NCBI RefSeq assembly: GCF_000006565.2
Contig: NC_031476.1
Coordinates: 5,021,900 to 5,085,899 of the forward strand
Direction: 5' to 3'
DNA: 64,000 nt
Source of the DNA: Toxoplasma gondii ME49
Taxonomy: Eukaryota; Apicomplexa; Conoidasida; Eucoccidiorida; Sarcocystidae
Made by a program: the position numbers and the translations under genes. Shown here in pieces: positions 36,043 through 47,980 of the stretch; position 1 is the first letter of the stretch; every line of letters starts with the position of its first letter. Under the pieces are notes generated by a model. It was not told where the DNA came from, did not search any database, and saw only the letters and a list, made by a program, of their open reading frames with translations.

Positions 36043-39000
36043 TTTTATACCAGTGTGAAAACCGTCGCATGCACGTAGGTATGGAGAAGGAAACGAGCTG
36101 TTTTTGCTTACATCGTCGAGATTTCTGGAGGGATCGGGAGCGCTTCCGGCGCGATCTTGTGCGTTTCCTCGGGGGTCCGTTCCGAAAGCAGAGACCGGTT
36201 TCTTCGTCAAGAAGCTCGCGACGCCTCCAGGCTTCCCCCCGTGAGAGGCGGTCCCTGTCTCCTTCGACCGATTCTGGTGCGCGTTCCCCAGGCCTGTCGA
36301 AAAGGCAGAGACTTGTTGAAGCGCCAAGCGAGGCGCCACCGGCGACGGCTTGTTCTTCGTTCTGAAAACGAAAACACGGCACCGAAGAGGACTACACTAA
36401 AAGACGACGAGGCTCAGAAAAGAGACACAGGTCACGAAAAAGGCAGCGACAGACAATCAACAGAAAACACCACAGAGACCTTCTTCGTCGGATGGCCCAA
36501 ACATCGAACAGCACCTCGAGTTATCCTCCGGCTCTCGGTGTGTGTCTCCAAGACGCGAACCTCGCCGAAAAGTCTCGGAGCTCTTTGTCGCTTCCACATT
36601 TCTTCTTCCTCGTTGTTCTTTCACACGACGACCCCAACGCCTAACAGGCACCTCTAATGGTTCTCTGCCGCTTGGCCGTTGTCGCCTCGTTGCCTCCCGT
36701 TTCGTTCCTGTTTGAACCTGGTCCCAAACCTTACAGCCATCTCCTGCTTTCTCAACGTTCTGGCTCTTCTGGACACTGCCTTCCACTTGTTTCTTTGCTA
36801 CCTGAGCTGCGTCGGAACGAAGGCCATCGCTGCCGCTGGCAAGGCGGATTTCGTCTCGGGAGGCGTGTACGGCGCAGCTCGCGCCTCTCGGACGGCTTGG
36901 GGACCGTTGACTTTCCAGATCGCTGGCGGGGCAGAGTACGGCGAAGAAGAGCTCGGCGTTCCTGTCTGCTCTGCGTTCGGACCAGACGACCCAGAAGGCG
37001 AAGCCGAAGGAAGAGCAGAAGAAGGAAACGGGGGAAGAGAAGAAGGAAGAGACGAAGGAGAGGAAAGCGAAGAAGGAAAAGTCGGGGGCACAGGCGAAGC
37101 GTTCGGAGCCTGTTGAGGACCAGAGGCGTCGGACTGGAGATGCCGAGGCATGAACGGAATGGGCGGGGGAGGGAACATGAACGGCGGCGGTGGCTGTAAA
37201 CAAAGAGCAGCTTTCAGTCGGTAGACGCGAGGATGCAACGAAGAGAAGCACAGGAGAGAGAAGGGCGACGCCCACGGACGCCTTCGACGGGGCGTTTCCT
37301 GGAGAATGCGTTTTACGTAAGTGTTTTCAGAACCTCACCAGGGCGAGTAAGGACCTTTCAGCTTAGAATAAAAATCGTTCTTTTCTCAGAAGACTCCAGA
37401 ACTCCAGAGCGCGAGAGGAGAAGACACTGGACTCGCTAGCGGCCGTCCGAAGACCAGGCGAATGGGCCGTCGAAAAACGTCGGAAAAACAAACAGCAGTC
37501 CTCGTTTTTTCCTCTCGCACCGTAGGACAGACCGTCGTGAAGCACTTATATGTGGAGTAGAAAAACGGGTACCAGCCACACAGCCGTTCAGACCCCAGTT
37601 CGTGCATGCATGCATATACTCTATATTCCTTCTTTGTACGCTGCCTGCAAGAGTTCAGCGTCTCCTGTAAACCTCGTGGAGGACGACGTCTGGATCGTCG
37701 TGTCGGCTTTCTTTCGAATGCACGCAAGACTCTCCGAATTTGATCAGCACAACGCATTTCTTCCGGAGCCGAACAACGGTGACTCGCGTCCCTGCGACTC
37801 TCGCGGAAGTTCAGTTGCAGCTGTGGACCCCGCATCGTCGGAGTGTTTCAAACGAGATCCTTGAAACAGGACTCTTCAATCCTCTTTTGAGATTTACACA
37901 ACGCCTCTTGAGAGAACGCTGCAGCATCCCGCGGGAACAGAAGTCGTCCTCACGAATCTCTAAAGGCTACTTACGACCATTTTTTTGGTAGTTGTGTCGC
38001 ATCTGTGAGAGAGGAGAAAGGCTGGTTCTGCTCAGGAGCCTGGGAATTGATCTATTGGCGGTGACGTTTTTACAATTCTTTTTGCGTTTTCTGGGCGTTT
38101 CTCACCGGGGGCCGGAAAGGAAAGGCAGAGGGCATATGCCCTGAAGGAGACGAGTTGCTTCCTGGAGAGACACCTGCTGTCTCTGCGAACGATGTGGGGA
38201 GGACGAAAGCAGAGGCAGCCGAAGGACTCTGCACTCCAAAGGGGGAACTCTGCGTTGGACCAGGTGCGGGAGCTCTGCAAGAGAGAGCGAAGGAAAAAGC
38301 AACAATCTGGCGAGGGGAAGAAGAGAAAGGTTACGTACGAGAGAGGCAGGAAAGCACAAACAAGAAGCAGACAAGCAAGCGCCAAGACCCACATGGAATG
38401 GAAGACGGATGAAAAGCAAACGAGGAGGGTCGAGGCTCACAGCGCATGCACCGGAGACAGAAACGACACACAGGGCTTGAAAGGACTTGGTCTCGGAAAA
38501 GAGCCGTGAAAAGACGAGAAAGAGAGGAAAAGAGAAAGCCGAAAAGGGAGGAAAAAAGAGAGACAGAGAGAGTAGGAATGCGGATGAAAGAGAAAGGAAG
38601 TGAACAGAACCAAACGAAGGCAAAGGAAATCCTCACGGTGGCAGGCTAGGCGGCTCTGGAGAGAACCCCGGTGGAAGGTCGTCAGGCAGGGGAATCGAAG
38701 CGAGGATATCATCTTCATTTGAATCTTCTTCTTCTGCGTCTTTCTCCCGCGATTCTCCTCGCTCTCTGGCATGTTCCCCGTCTGACACGTCACTCCAAGT
38801 TTCGCTGTTTTCTTCACTCGAGCTGGAGAGTCCCTCCTTCTTGCGGCGCTCGCTTTCCAAGCTTTCGAAGTCTGAGAAGAAACGTAGAAGAGCGCGGAAC
38901 GTCAGAGACAGAAAGATGCTTTTCACTGGCAACCCAAGAACAGCTCCGTAGAAACCGTCTTCGCTTGCGACGCCTCTCTGTGTGCTCTCCTGTTTGCCCT

Positions 39001-40570
39001 CCTCGCGATTTCGCGCAAGATCAAGGGCAAGGTGGAACAACGAGACCAGATGGATGGCCGAGTCACAGCCGCAACTGATCGACAGACGAGACACCCAAGG
39101 GAAGATAGAAAGATGGAGACAAAGGAGAGCGAGAGCAGATAGACCCAGGAAAAACAGACATCCCACACAGAGATCCACACCACGAGCGCCGAACGATGGA
39201 GACGAACACCAAATCGGGGGACAGCAGAGAGTCCCTCATCCTGTAGAACGCGACCTTGACACGAGACAAAGCGACAGAGCCGACAGCTAAAGTTGTGGCT
39301 CTCGAAATCACGACTCCACAAAGTTTCATGTCGGCCGCGTTCCCGCTGTCGTGGACAGCCCGTGAACGTCTGCTCTCATTCGCGAACCAGTCTCGGCTTT
39401 TTCTCGCATCGCCTGTTTCGAGCGGCACAGAGAGCAACAAAAAGCTGTTGTCCCCCATGCTGAGCTTCGTGAGATTCCACGTCGAGCGCTTCCTCGCGGC
39501 GAAAGCGCTCCACGAGAGTGGATGCTACCCGAACCGGAAGGAACGCTGTCGCCACAGAGTTGCCTCAAGTGCGTCACACATATTGTGTTTGTCCACCTCG
39601 TTAGAGAGAAACTCTCGGTAGGAATGCTTTCCGCTGTCTCTCAAGACGCGTCTGGCAGTGCCGCTGTTCATTCGCTGTGCACTCCACACCAGCGGAAACG
39701 CAGAGATCATCGAATCAACCAGCTGTAAGACTAGTGTTCGAACAAGTCCTTCTGTCTCGCTTACACTCTCGCCGCATGTCGAAGGCACCCTGGCGAACGG
39801 TGGGGGGATACCCTCGTAGACTGCCGTCGGGATCTGTGAAGCGAGAAAAAAGAGAGTTGCACAGCCACGGCTCCTTGTAAGAAGTCACTCCAAGCGAATG
39901 CAGAGGCACTGACTGGAACTTGGTCCTGAGAGGCGAAGACACGGCAGTTTCGCCTGCTGACGAAACGTCCAGGGAGAGAAAACTCAAACGCGGGGACGAA
40001 CACAGCTGGGGCGCAGGGCCTGACATAAAACCGTTCTCCTCACACTTCACAAGCGGGCAAACCTGAGAGAAGGAACTTGCCAGCACTGGAGAAAGTTACA
40101 GAGACGAGAACGCCTCTCCGTTGGAAGAACTCAGGAGAGGAGGCGAAAGCCGACGACGGAGCGAGGGACGAACGCATGCGGTGCTTGCGTCTCTGCAAGG
40201 CGTCTCTCGCGAAGGTTCTCACAAAACGCCTCACTCCGCAGTTGTCTACTCTCGAGACGAGAGCGATGCAAACGCCTTGCATGCAACGCGACTCGAAAAA
40301 TGCATACATGTTGTCGGCGACCCCTGAGCAACTGCGCGGTGGCAACCACCAGCTCACTTTGAATCGTATATACAAGTACAAAGGTGTACTAATGGATGCC
40401 TAAAAAATATCTGGAGACAAGTACCTGTGTCCAGGGGAGACGTACACGACTATCTATGCGTATACGTATCTGTAAACGCATGCGCAAGCGTCCTGTAAAT
40501 GATGACTCAGATAGCTACTCCAGCGCATAGGTGTAAAACACAATGTGCGAATACACGTATACTATAAAGC

Positions 40571-40604
<34 letters not shown>

Positions 40605-41848
40605 GCGTCAGAAGACATGTGCGTGTCCAAGCAAATGCGCCTATCAGTTTGGTTTACGTCTGAAGATGCCGGCATTGCAGAGGGCAGGATTATAGTATCT
40701 GCGTTGCTCTTGATCGAGTTTGAGTATGAACTCGTCATCGAAGCGTTCTTGGGGACGAACGGCTCGTCGTCTGGGATCTCGAGGGACGTCGCTGCTTGTG
40801 AGAGATCTCTGTTCGCCAGGAGACAGCGGGTGTTCGTCTCCCTCCTTCTCTGCGGCTGCCTCTTCGCCGAAAGGCTCCTCCATCTGAAGCTCGGCCTTTC
40901 TTGCGCGTCTCTCCGCCTCGACGGACTGAACCGCGATGTCCCACAGCTGCTGAAGTTTCTGCTTGCGCCTCCGCTGACCATCACGGAGGACGTTGGTTTT
41001 TTCTGAGGAGACGAAGAGAAGAGGAAGGCAAGGCTTTTCACAGCAAGACAGGCGACTCACAGAGCTTCGCACAAGCAACGTTCCGTCTACAAGCTGTCCT
41101 GGGTTCTGGACTTCGCTTTGTTCGAGGTGAAACTTGGAAGGGAGCAGTGGGAACGGTGAGAGGCCTATCTCTCCACCCGCAAGGGATGAAGCAGAGGAAA
41201 AGGGCAGATGAACTCGACGCACAAGAATCACGCTGGAATACGGAGTTGCTGAAAAGCAGGTGTCTCTGACGCAGTGTACACGGGTGTCATGAGTTCCAGA
41301 CTTCATTCTGAAAACCTCTTTGCGACGAAGTCTCCACAGGGGAACAACGGTGGAAAACCTGCATGCGCGTACGTATCGGCTGTGCTTCAAAGCCGCGTTG
41401 AAGGAACTGTTCAAAGAACGGGGGCAGCGTGAAGAGGACGCTTCCAAAAATGTCCAAGAGACAGAACGGAAAAGGAAACCTAAGAGCGGGACATGAAAAG
41501 AAGCCACACACAAAAGACGAGGAGACGAAACAGAAAAAACCTGGAGAAAACAGCAGAAACCGACCGCTGCACGAAAAAAAAGGAAATAGACTGCGTCTAG
41601 GAATTCATGGAGGAGGAGAGTGTGTTGGGAATCCAAGTGGATTTTCCAGAAGAAAACTGACCGATTTCGCAGAGTTTGTCGAGTTCTTCCTTGATCACGC
41701 GAGGGTTCCTCTTCAAGATCGACAGCTCGCGGTTGTGTCGTCTGTCCATTTTATTTTTTTTCTTCTCCTTGTCGCGCTGGGTCTTGCGGTAGGTGTCCGA
41801 CGGATTCACCGCCTTCAACTCCCCAGACTTAACCTTGATTTTCTTCAT
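35605..41848 (-). CDS. WBP11-family splicing factor (7 exons, 538 aa)
   Basis: Proline-rich nuclear pre-mRNA splicing factor; human WBP11 binds WW domains and PP1. Model, in order: 41848-41662, 41002-40658, 38871-38637, 38274-38106, 37193-36802, 36361-36112, 35643-35605; GT-AG throughout, and phases close at 1617 nt. Exon 1 encodes the diagnostic Wbp11 domain: GELKAVNPSDTYRKTQRDKE, then KNKMDRRHNRELSILKRNP and EELDKLCEIE. Exon 2 continues the coiled-coil (LRDGQRRRKQKLQQLWDIAV). Exon 3 is acidic and ends IPLPDDLPPGFSPEPPSLPP. Exons 4-5 are Pro-rich (PPPPFMFPPPPIPFMP) and end in MAFVPTQLR, matching the FVPTALR motif of animal WBP11. A tiny last exon gives LFNDFLREVGEA, matching the acidic end of the family. 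The start is the first ATG and coincides with the domain start. See the finding on a 28-nt cryptic exon. Confidence 0.9.
36012..36039. repeat. (AT)n microsatellite in the last WBP11 intron
   Basis: AT dinucleotide run of about 28 bp between exons 6 and 7, immediately downstream of the exon 6 donor in sense orientation. Confidence 0.93.
37975..38002 (-). other. Candidate 28-nt cryptic or alternative exon in WBP11
   Basis: In the minus sense, a pyrimidine-rich acceptor (TTTCTCCTCTCTCACAG) is followed 28 nt later by a consensus GTAAGT donor. It lies in the intron between WBP11 exons 4 and 5. The length is not a multiple of three, so the main model excludes it. Splice signals are seen; usage is inference. 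Confidence 0.35.
40574..40603. repeat. (AT)n microsatellite in a WBP11 intron
   Basis: AT dinucleotide run of about 30 bp in the intron between exons 2 and 3, just inside the exon 2 donor. Confidence 0.93.
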
Positions 41849-44800
41849 TGTGGAGCAAAAGATTGCCTAGGACTGGGAGGAAAGACCGACAGAAAAAAAA
41901 CTGCCAATAGAGCAGCGGGGGAGGACGAGGTCTGTGTCGCTGGCGAACTCCGGCTTTCACAGGGCAGACAAAAGATGCAAGCTCAGAAACGCGAGAAACG
42001 GGAGAGAACCGCAGGCCGCTGGCCGCCGCAGCTCTACGCCGACGATAGAAGAGGAGGCGTTCAGTAATGATGTGGTGGCTTTCCGGCTGTTACGTCTCTG
42101 CGTTTTCTTTAGAGTTGGTGCAAACGGAGGAAAAAGGTCGAGGGTTGAGATGCAGATCCGTTGTTGCGGAGCATGCAGCCGCCAAAACCAAAAACGAACG
42201 ATCCAGACGAAAACAGACCGGGCACAGCGACCCTCCCGGAACGCAGCAAGGGAAACTTCCGCAGAGACGGAAAGCCGAAGCAGAAAATCCAAAATGCCAA
42301 AGTCTTCCGTGTATAAAGGACACCAACGTGGCGCCTGAAGAGCCCGAGCGGAAAAGGCGCGGGAATCCTTTCTGCCGGAGCCCAAGTCTGCCAATGCGTG
42401 CCAGGGAAGTCGCTATTTCAGAAAAAGAGGAGATGGAAGCCGACGATGCAAGACGCAAGAGCAAGAAAAGAATTCCCGCAGTAAAGGCGCGAATATGGCG
42501 TGTGTCGCCGAAGAAAGACCGAGGAATATAGAGGCGGTAAAACGAGCAACGAGGGCAGTCGAAACTTACATTTGTCCGACATCTCTCGTAATGTAGCTGA
42601 AAAGCCCGATCACACCCAACGAATAAACGCGCAGAAACAAGAAAGCAAATGTTGGATTCCCTGCTGCGATGGAAGTCGACAGCTGGAGACGCATGCATTT
42701 CGCCGGCTGACCGGATTTCGCTGCACGCACGTGGCAACACATTTTTAAATCGAAGCCATGGTGACAGTTTTATTTTACGGATTTCCTAGGAAAGAGAAAA
42801 CCGTCGGAGATGTCGCCAGAGTCTTCTGTCTACACACTGGCACCAGCCCACCCGTGTCTCAGACTAGGCTCCCCTACAAACGTTCCGTGCAAAGATCGAA
42901 CCGAATGTGTCGGATTCATCCAGCGGGAAACCCCTGTTGACTGGCACCTGCCCGGTTTGACAGCCGCGGGGCTCAGGTATCTATGCGAATCCAAAAAGTT
43001 TAAGTTTTGCATGTCCTTTTTGTAGGAGTAGTGTGCTCATCCAGAACTGAAGTTCTTGGGAGACTCGGAGAAGCTTCAGGATCGCGTGCAGTCGAACTAA
43101 AAAGTGAGAATAGCATAGAGAATAAAATGTGAAGTGCACGGGAGCGGCGTTCCACTACGTTGTTATGTTGCTTCCGCAGACACTCTCCTGCTGTAAATGA
43201 CCAGCTCATGGCTTTACTTTGAACACCATTATGCTTGATGCACTTAACTGGACGGTCACGAAAACAACCCCAGAACTTGGGTCAGGTAAACAAAGACACT
43301 GAAGATATAAGCAAGTAGCCAAAGTCGTAGATTATGTTCTGCAGCAAACGCTTATGGATTTTCCTATCTCAGATATGACTGCTGCCAGTGCGATAGTACT
43401 GACTCTTCGCTCTGTAAAAAGTGTCTCTGTACCAAAACTGTCACAGGACGGAACGCGCCACGCTCCTCCGTCATCTGGCTGCAGCTGCACTTACTATGAA
43501 ACCGCGGCTTGTTTTCATCCATTCGAACTCTCTTTCCCTTGAATAGTGTATCGTGAATCAAGTTTTTCGTTGACTCCTGACGCTATTTTCATCGCCTGAC
43601 CATCCACCTCCTGCGAAACTGAAGAAAGTCGCTCGTGGTAAACTCGTGTGCCAGGTTCAGACGCAAGACCAGAAAATAAGGAAATATGAGCGGGTTCTGC
43701 AACTTCCCAACGGTGCATGCATGGATGAACACGATCGCCTCCACATCACGCGTATGCATCCAATAGTGAAAGTCGTGACGCCAATGAGTGCGCTCCTCCA
43801 GTTTCTCAGTGTCGCACATCAACAAACACAGCCAGCGATAGGGCATGTCATACGTCTTGAGTCGCTCCCCAGAAAACGTTTAACGTATGTCCGTGAGGTG
43901 TCTTGCAGATGTTGAAATGTCTGCGTGACGATAGTCTTGTGCATCCCTATGGACTACCTGCCCCAGCACACTCAAACGCTAACGCTGACCCGCTTATTTC
44001 CTCTGCTTGTTCCACGCCTTTTATTTGTTAAGAGCCATAACCAACCGAAGTCACGTGACACTCAAGATCTAGAGCGGTTCTGTAGCATAAACCTTGCTTG
44101 ATACTGTCTTTTTCACTCCAATTTAGTCAGCGCCTTCGGTGTTGCGAAAGCCTTCTCTACCGAAAGCCGTGACGCTTTGTCTCGCCTCAGTGTGCTTACC
44201 GATGCGCCGCCTCCCCATCTGCAGCACCCGGTAAACTACACACGCCCTCAAGCGGAAAGCAATGCAGTCGGTTTGGGTCTAGAACAAGCTCCCGAAAAGC
44301 GTTGTTAAGTGATACACACGAGTTAGTGCAGCTAGGTCTTCACGCCAAGACGACAATTTCGGCTAGTACTCCTGAGTGTACAAAAACGAAATAATCCTCT
44401 TATCCTCCCCGGTAGGCCGCAGATAATTCCTGTTGCATAAAATGTTGGCTTCCTCCATGAGCTGAAGCTGTCCCAGTAACACTACTTTCGCACTGCATGG
44501 CTCAGCCTTGAGGCAAACTCTTGCACCACGAAAGGCGGAGCAGAATCCAGGTATTATATCAGGCGAACGACAGGCGTGCACCAAATACACCATTGGCATC
44601 TGACCACCACATATCGTGCAGAAACAAAAATCCGCCCGCAAAGCAAAAGTACAACATCTGGCCGTGATGCAATGCCACTCTGCCGTTACACTCACACAGA
44701 TCCGAAAATCCAAAAAGGACTCCTCCGCCCGGCTGAGTACGGGTCAGGGAAGCCGGGTTCATTAAGCGTCCCCCTTACCGACTGACGACAAGACCGCGGT

Positions 44801-46013
44801 GACGTAGCAGTTTGACACAGGAAATGGCGAGCAGAAAGGGTCATATTCTGAGCAGTTCCCCGGTTTTAGCAAGCGGGCACCTTTTGCGACCACATGCATG
44901 AGGTACAGCGCCTCCAGTGAACCGGTTTCACCTTCCCACACTCATAAAAGGACACCAACGAGATTGTCACACTGGGAAAAAGCGACTTCGTTCTTTTGTT
45001 CATAAATCTCAGAAAGAAACGCCATCTGTCCACGTTCGCTGGCTGCGTCACCGCAGTACGTCGTAGTGGGGCATCCAGGGTAAGCCAACAAGATCAGACT
45101 TTCTATTGTTCTTCATAGTAGTAGGGCTCCGTCCGCTCGTCTGTTTGAAACAGTCCGCAGCAAAATGCAAAGACTGGATTGCGAGCAGAGGTCAACACCT
45201 CAGACAGCAGTAGCTGCTCGAATAAGGATGTCAGTTTGTTCAGCCGGTGACGCTATACTGGTGACAGTGTACGGCATTTTCACATTGACTGCTTTTAAAC
45301 CGCAAGAGGGTATACGTTTAGGGCAACGCCTGCCACAAAACAGAATCGAAGTAAGCTAATGCAACCGCTCCTTTATCTTTCTAAGCAAGTACAACGAAAC
45401 ACCCAACAACGGCTATATCAATCCTCATTCGAAAGTGTTAACTTACTACTCATCCCGTGCCGAATAATGGCATAGACCATAAACGCCATCCACCCGTAGC
45501 CAACGCCACGCAAGACCTTGCTTGTTGTTGTTTCTTCGTCACCATAGTACCACCTGGACAAAAATACAGCAAGCATCGACAATATCCACGGTGGCGCGAC
45601 GCTTTACGTGTGGGGTTCATCGACCATTCTTCAACTCTTCATAGTCATATACAGCATGAACAGAGTATTCGAAAAACGAACAGAGCATCCCTGCTTCTGA
45701 CCGTCAACAAGAGCAAACTCTGCTTTCTATACCTCATAGCTGTGTTTTTCTCCGTATTCCCGTCACTGCCATGAGGCATGGTATGCGTGGCAAAGGGGTG
45801 CACTACTGGCAAATACAGTATGGGGCTGTCCCCCAACGTGGTAAGCATCTCATTCTGCTATCCTTCGATACACTTGCAGTGCGTGCGGCAGCTAGGAAAT
45901 GAAGACGCCGAAGTCGCCGTTTCCCCGCAAAGCAGTAAGACTTAGGCTCTGCAGGTAAAACGGCAGTATATTCCCGTACACATTTGAGTGGTGTAACACT
46001 TGTCAGCGGTATG
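41849..46013. other. WBP11 5' flank and gene-poor, less GC-rich block
   Basis: From 41849 to about 42740 the minus sense is pyrimidine-rich and probably holds the WBP11 leader and promoter. From about 42750 the base composition shifts: fewer CG words and fewer pyrimidine runs, and short ORFs with varied residues rather than Arg/Ser-rich ones. ORFs such as 43589-43846 minus (85 aa), 44363-44713 minus (116 aa) and 45457-45774 plus (105 aa) read somewhat like proteins. None carries a recognisable domain or clean splice context, so I call none a gene. Confidence 0.45.
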
Positions 46014-46805
46014 CTACAAGAACAGGGAGTAATTCGGATGTAGTCTCTCGATAGTGTCCCACTCTGAAGCTTGTCTCTTCCGGGAAACAACCGCCGGCTT
46101 CTTCCGCATGACGTTCTCCTCTTCGATCACTTCTGTGGGTTGTTTGTAGTATGGACAACGCCGTGTCACGCATGGTGCCGCCTGCACTTGCGAGTGGCCA
46201 CGATAGCCAAAATCCGAATTGGCTACAGGTGCCTGAGGAATAACGGCTTGTCCGGGGGGGTCGCCCTGCTCGGGGGGTTCGCCCTGTTTGGGCGCTTCGT
46301 GTCCTGACGAAGACTCTCCTGAAAGATCCGCTTCGCTTTGTGTGTCCCCGCCAGTCGGAGACTTGAGTGAAAGTGCCCCGTTATGCGTCGTGCGCTGGTC
46401 CCCGTCCCTCATGGACGTACCGCCGTCCTGACCTCCCAAATCAGCGCCAAAACCCTGATTTTCAAAATCGAAACCGACCTCTTGACTTCCAGAGTCAACG
46501 CCGGAATCCTGACGTTCAAAAGCAACGCCGTCACGGTCCGCCGGTCCGCCAGGTTGGTCGACCATGGGAAAGTTCGTGTCAGCACCTTCACCAACGATAA
46601 ACAAGTCAGCAGTCCATCTATCCTGCGCCCACGTGGCAAGGCACCAAAACAGAAAGAACACTGATGCATTCCAGCAAGCACGAACGAGCCTAGCCCGGCC
46701 GCCTCTTCTTCGTCTCGTCTGCGGCGTACGAGCCACGGTGGCTGGCGGCTCGCTGATTGCAATGAACTGGATCAATACAGCGAAACTGTCAGCAACTGAT
46801 TGCAT
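46014..46805 (-). CDS. Predicted secreted, repeat-bearing lineage-specific protein (263 aa)
   Basis: I do not recognise the family. The ORF is a single exon. Residues 31-42 are basic (RRRRGGRARLVR) and are followed by a hydrophobic stretch, NASVFFLFWCLATWAQ (46-61), which together look like the recessed signal peptide or signal anchor common in coccidian dense-granule and rhoptry proteins. Residues 93-128 are four nine-residue repeats with the pattern G-x-x-x-x-x-Q-x-x. A GEPPEQ/GDPPGQ hexamer pair follows at about 175-186. The C-terminal 50 residues are basic, with KQPTEVIEEE and RKKPAVVSRKR. There is no later membrane segment and no RRLxE/D/Q export motif. The start ATG has purines at -1 to -3. 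Neighbours are unrelated. An exported granule or vacuolar protein is possible but unproven. A spliced C-terminal extension is not excluded. Confidence 0.6.
   Translation of the reverse strand: MQSVADSFAVLIQFIAISEPPATVARTPQTRRRRGGRARLVRACWNASVFFLFWCLATWAQDRWTADLFIVGEGADTNFPMVDQPGGPADRDGVAFERQDSGVDSGSQEVGFDFENQGFGADLGGQDGGTSMRDGDQRTTHNGALSLKSPTGGDTQSEADLSGESSSGHEAPKQGEPPEQGDPPGQAVIPQAPVANSDFGYRGHSQVQAAPCVTRRCPYYKQPTEVIEEENVMRKKPAVVSRKRQASEWDTIERLHPNYSLFL
46422..46529 (-). repeat. 27-bp coding tandem repeat (4 copies) in the secreted protein
   Basis: Four contiguous nine-codon units begin with Gly and carry Gln at position 7: GVAFERQDS, GVDSGSQEV, GFDFENQGF, GADLGGQDG. The DNA copies are diverged. 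Confidence 0.75.
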
Positions 46806-47980
46806 CTTTTTTTACGCACAGCGTGGGTTATAACATAGCTCCCCGTGCCTCAAGAAATCACGCATGCCTCAGAAACACCATGGGTGAACAGCACGGTCGT
46901 GCACATTCCCCAGACGTCATCTACCTGATCGCCACAAGAACTGACGAGCACGCAACTCTCGCCTGTACGGTCTTTGATGGATACAGTGACCGTTTTGTTT
47001 GTGTACAAGTAACGCTGGGACTGCTTTTGTCGGGCCCAGTGACCCAGTCCAATGAGCGTCACTAACACAAACCGTGAGACGGTGACAGAGCACTCGCCAC
47101 TTGTTTAGAGACGCCTGGCGAGAAAGTGTAAGTCTCCTCCATAGCAAATTCCGTCGGAAACGAAGCACAATAGCAATTATCCTCCTTCTGAGAAAGGTCA
47201 CGCTGCATGTAAATTTTTCTGAAAAAGAGACGTGACGTTTACTGCTGTCTTATATGGTGCCCCGTCTCTTACCCGCCACAACAGGGCTGCTGCTGACCTG
47301 GAACATCGAGGAGGCTTTCACTGCAAGCATGCACTCAATAATACGATATACTGGAAGCAGGGAACAACCACGAAAGTCATAGATGTAGCCGACGAGCACC
47401 AGTGTGCTTTTGAGCCATCTGAGACGGCCGCTGGCTTGTGTGATTACCGATTGCTCGCAGCCATATAGCTCCCTAATGCCAGCCTCGTAAGAGAGTACTG
47501 TTGTAGGCGGCGTACGTGAACACGCTGAAGGTAAGCTGTGAAACGCGACAGATGCTACGTCAAGTTTCCTCGGGGGCCCACAGGCTTCGTCGCGGGTCGT
47601 GTCAATTTGTGAGCACGGCATATTTACTTCCAGTAATCCACCGGGAAGTCTACCTCCGACAGGCGCACTCCCCGCCAGACCCACGGGGAAAACAGACACC
47701 CCACTGAACCCATACGAGCAGAGCTGCTTTGGGGAACTCTTCGAGCTTCAGCCGGCACCACGCTTTTTTGAGTTTCACGGTCAAATGCATGCTTTCCTTA
47801 AACTATCTCTCTGTCTTCGACCCGCTGGCAGGCAACCGCCGTTTCCCCAGGTATTCGCCACATGCCCGGTCTATTTTGTACGAGTTAGACGTTGTTTGTG
47901 GGTCAGCTCCCGTAAACAACAAACCGAAGACGGATAGTGGGCGAACCGGTTTTTCGAGGCTGAGGCATTTCCACCGACCG

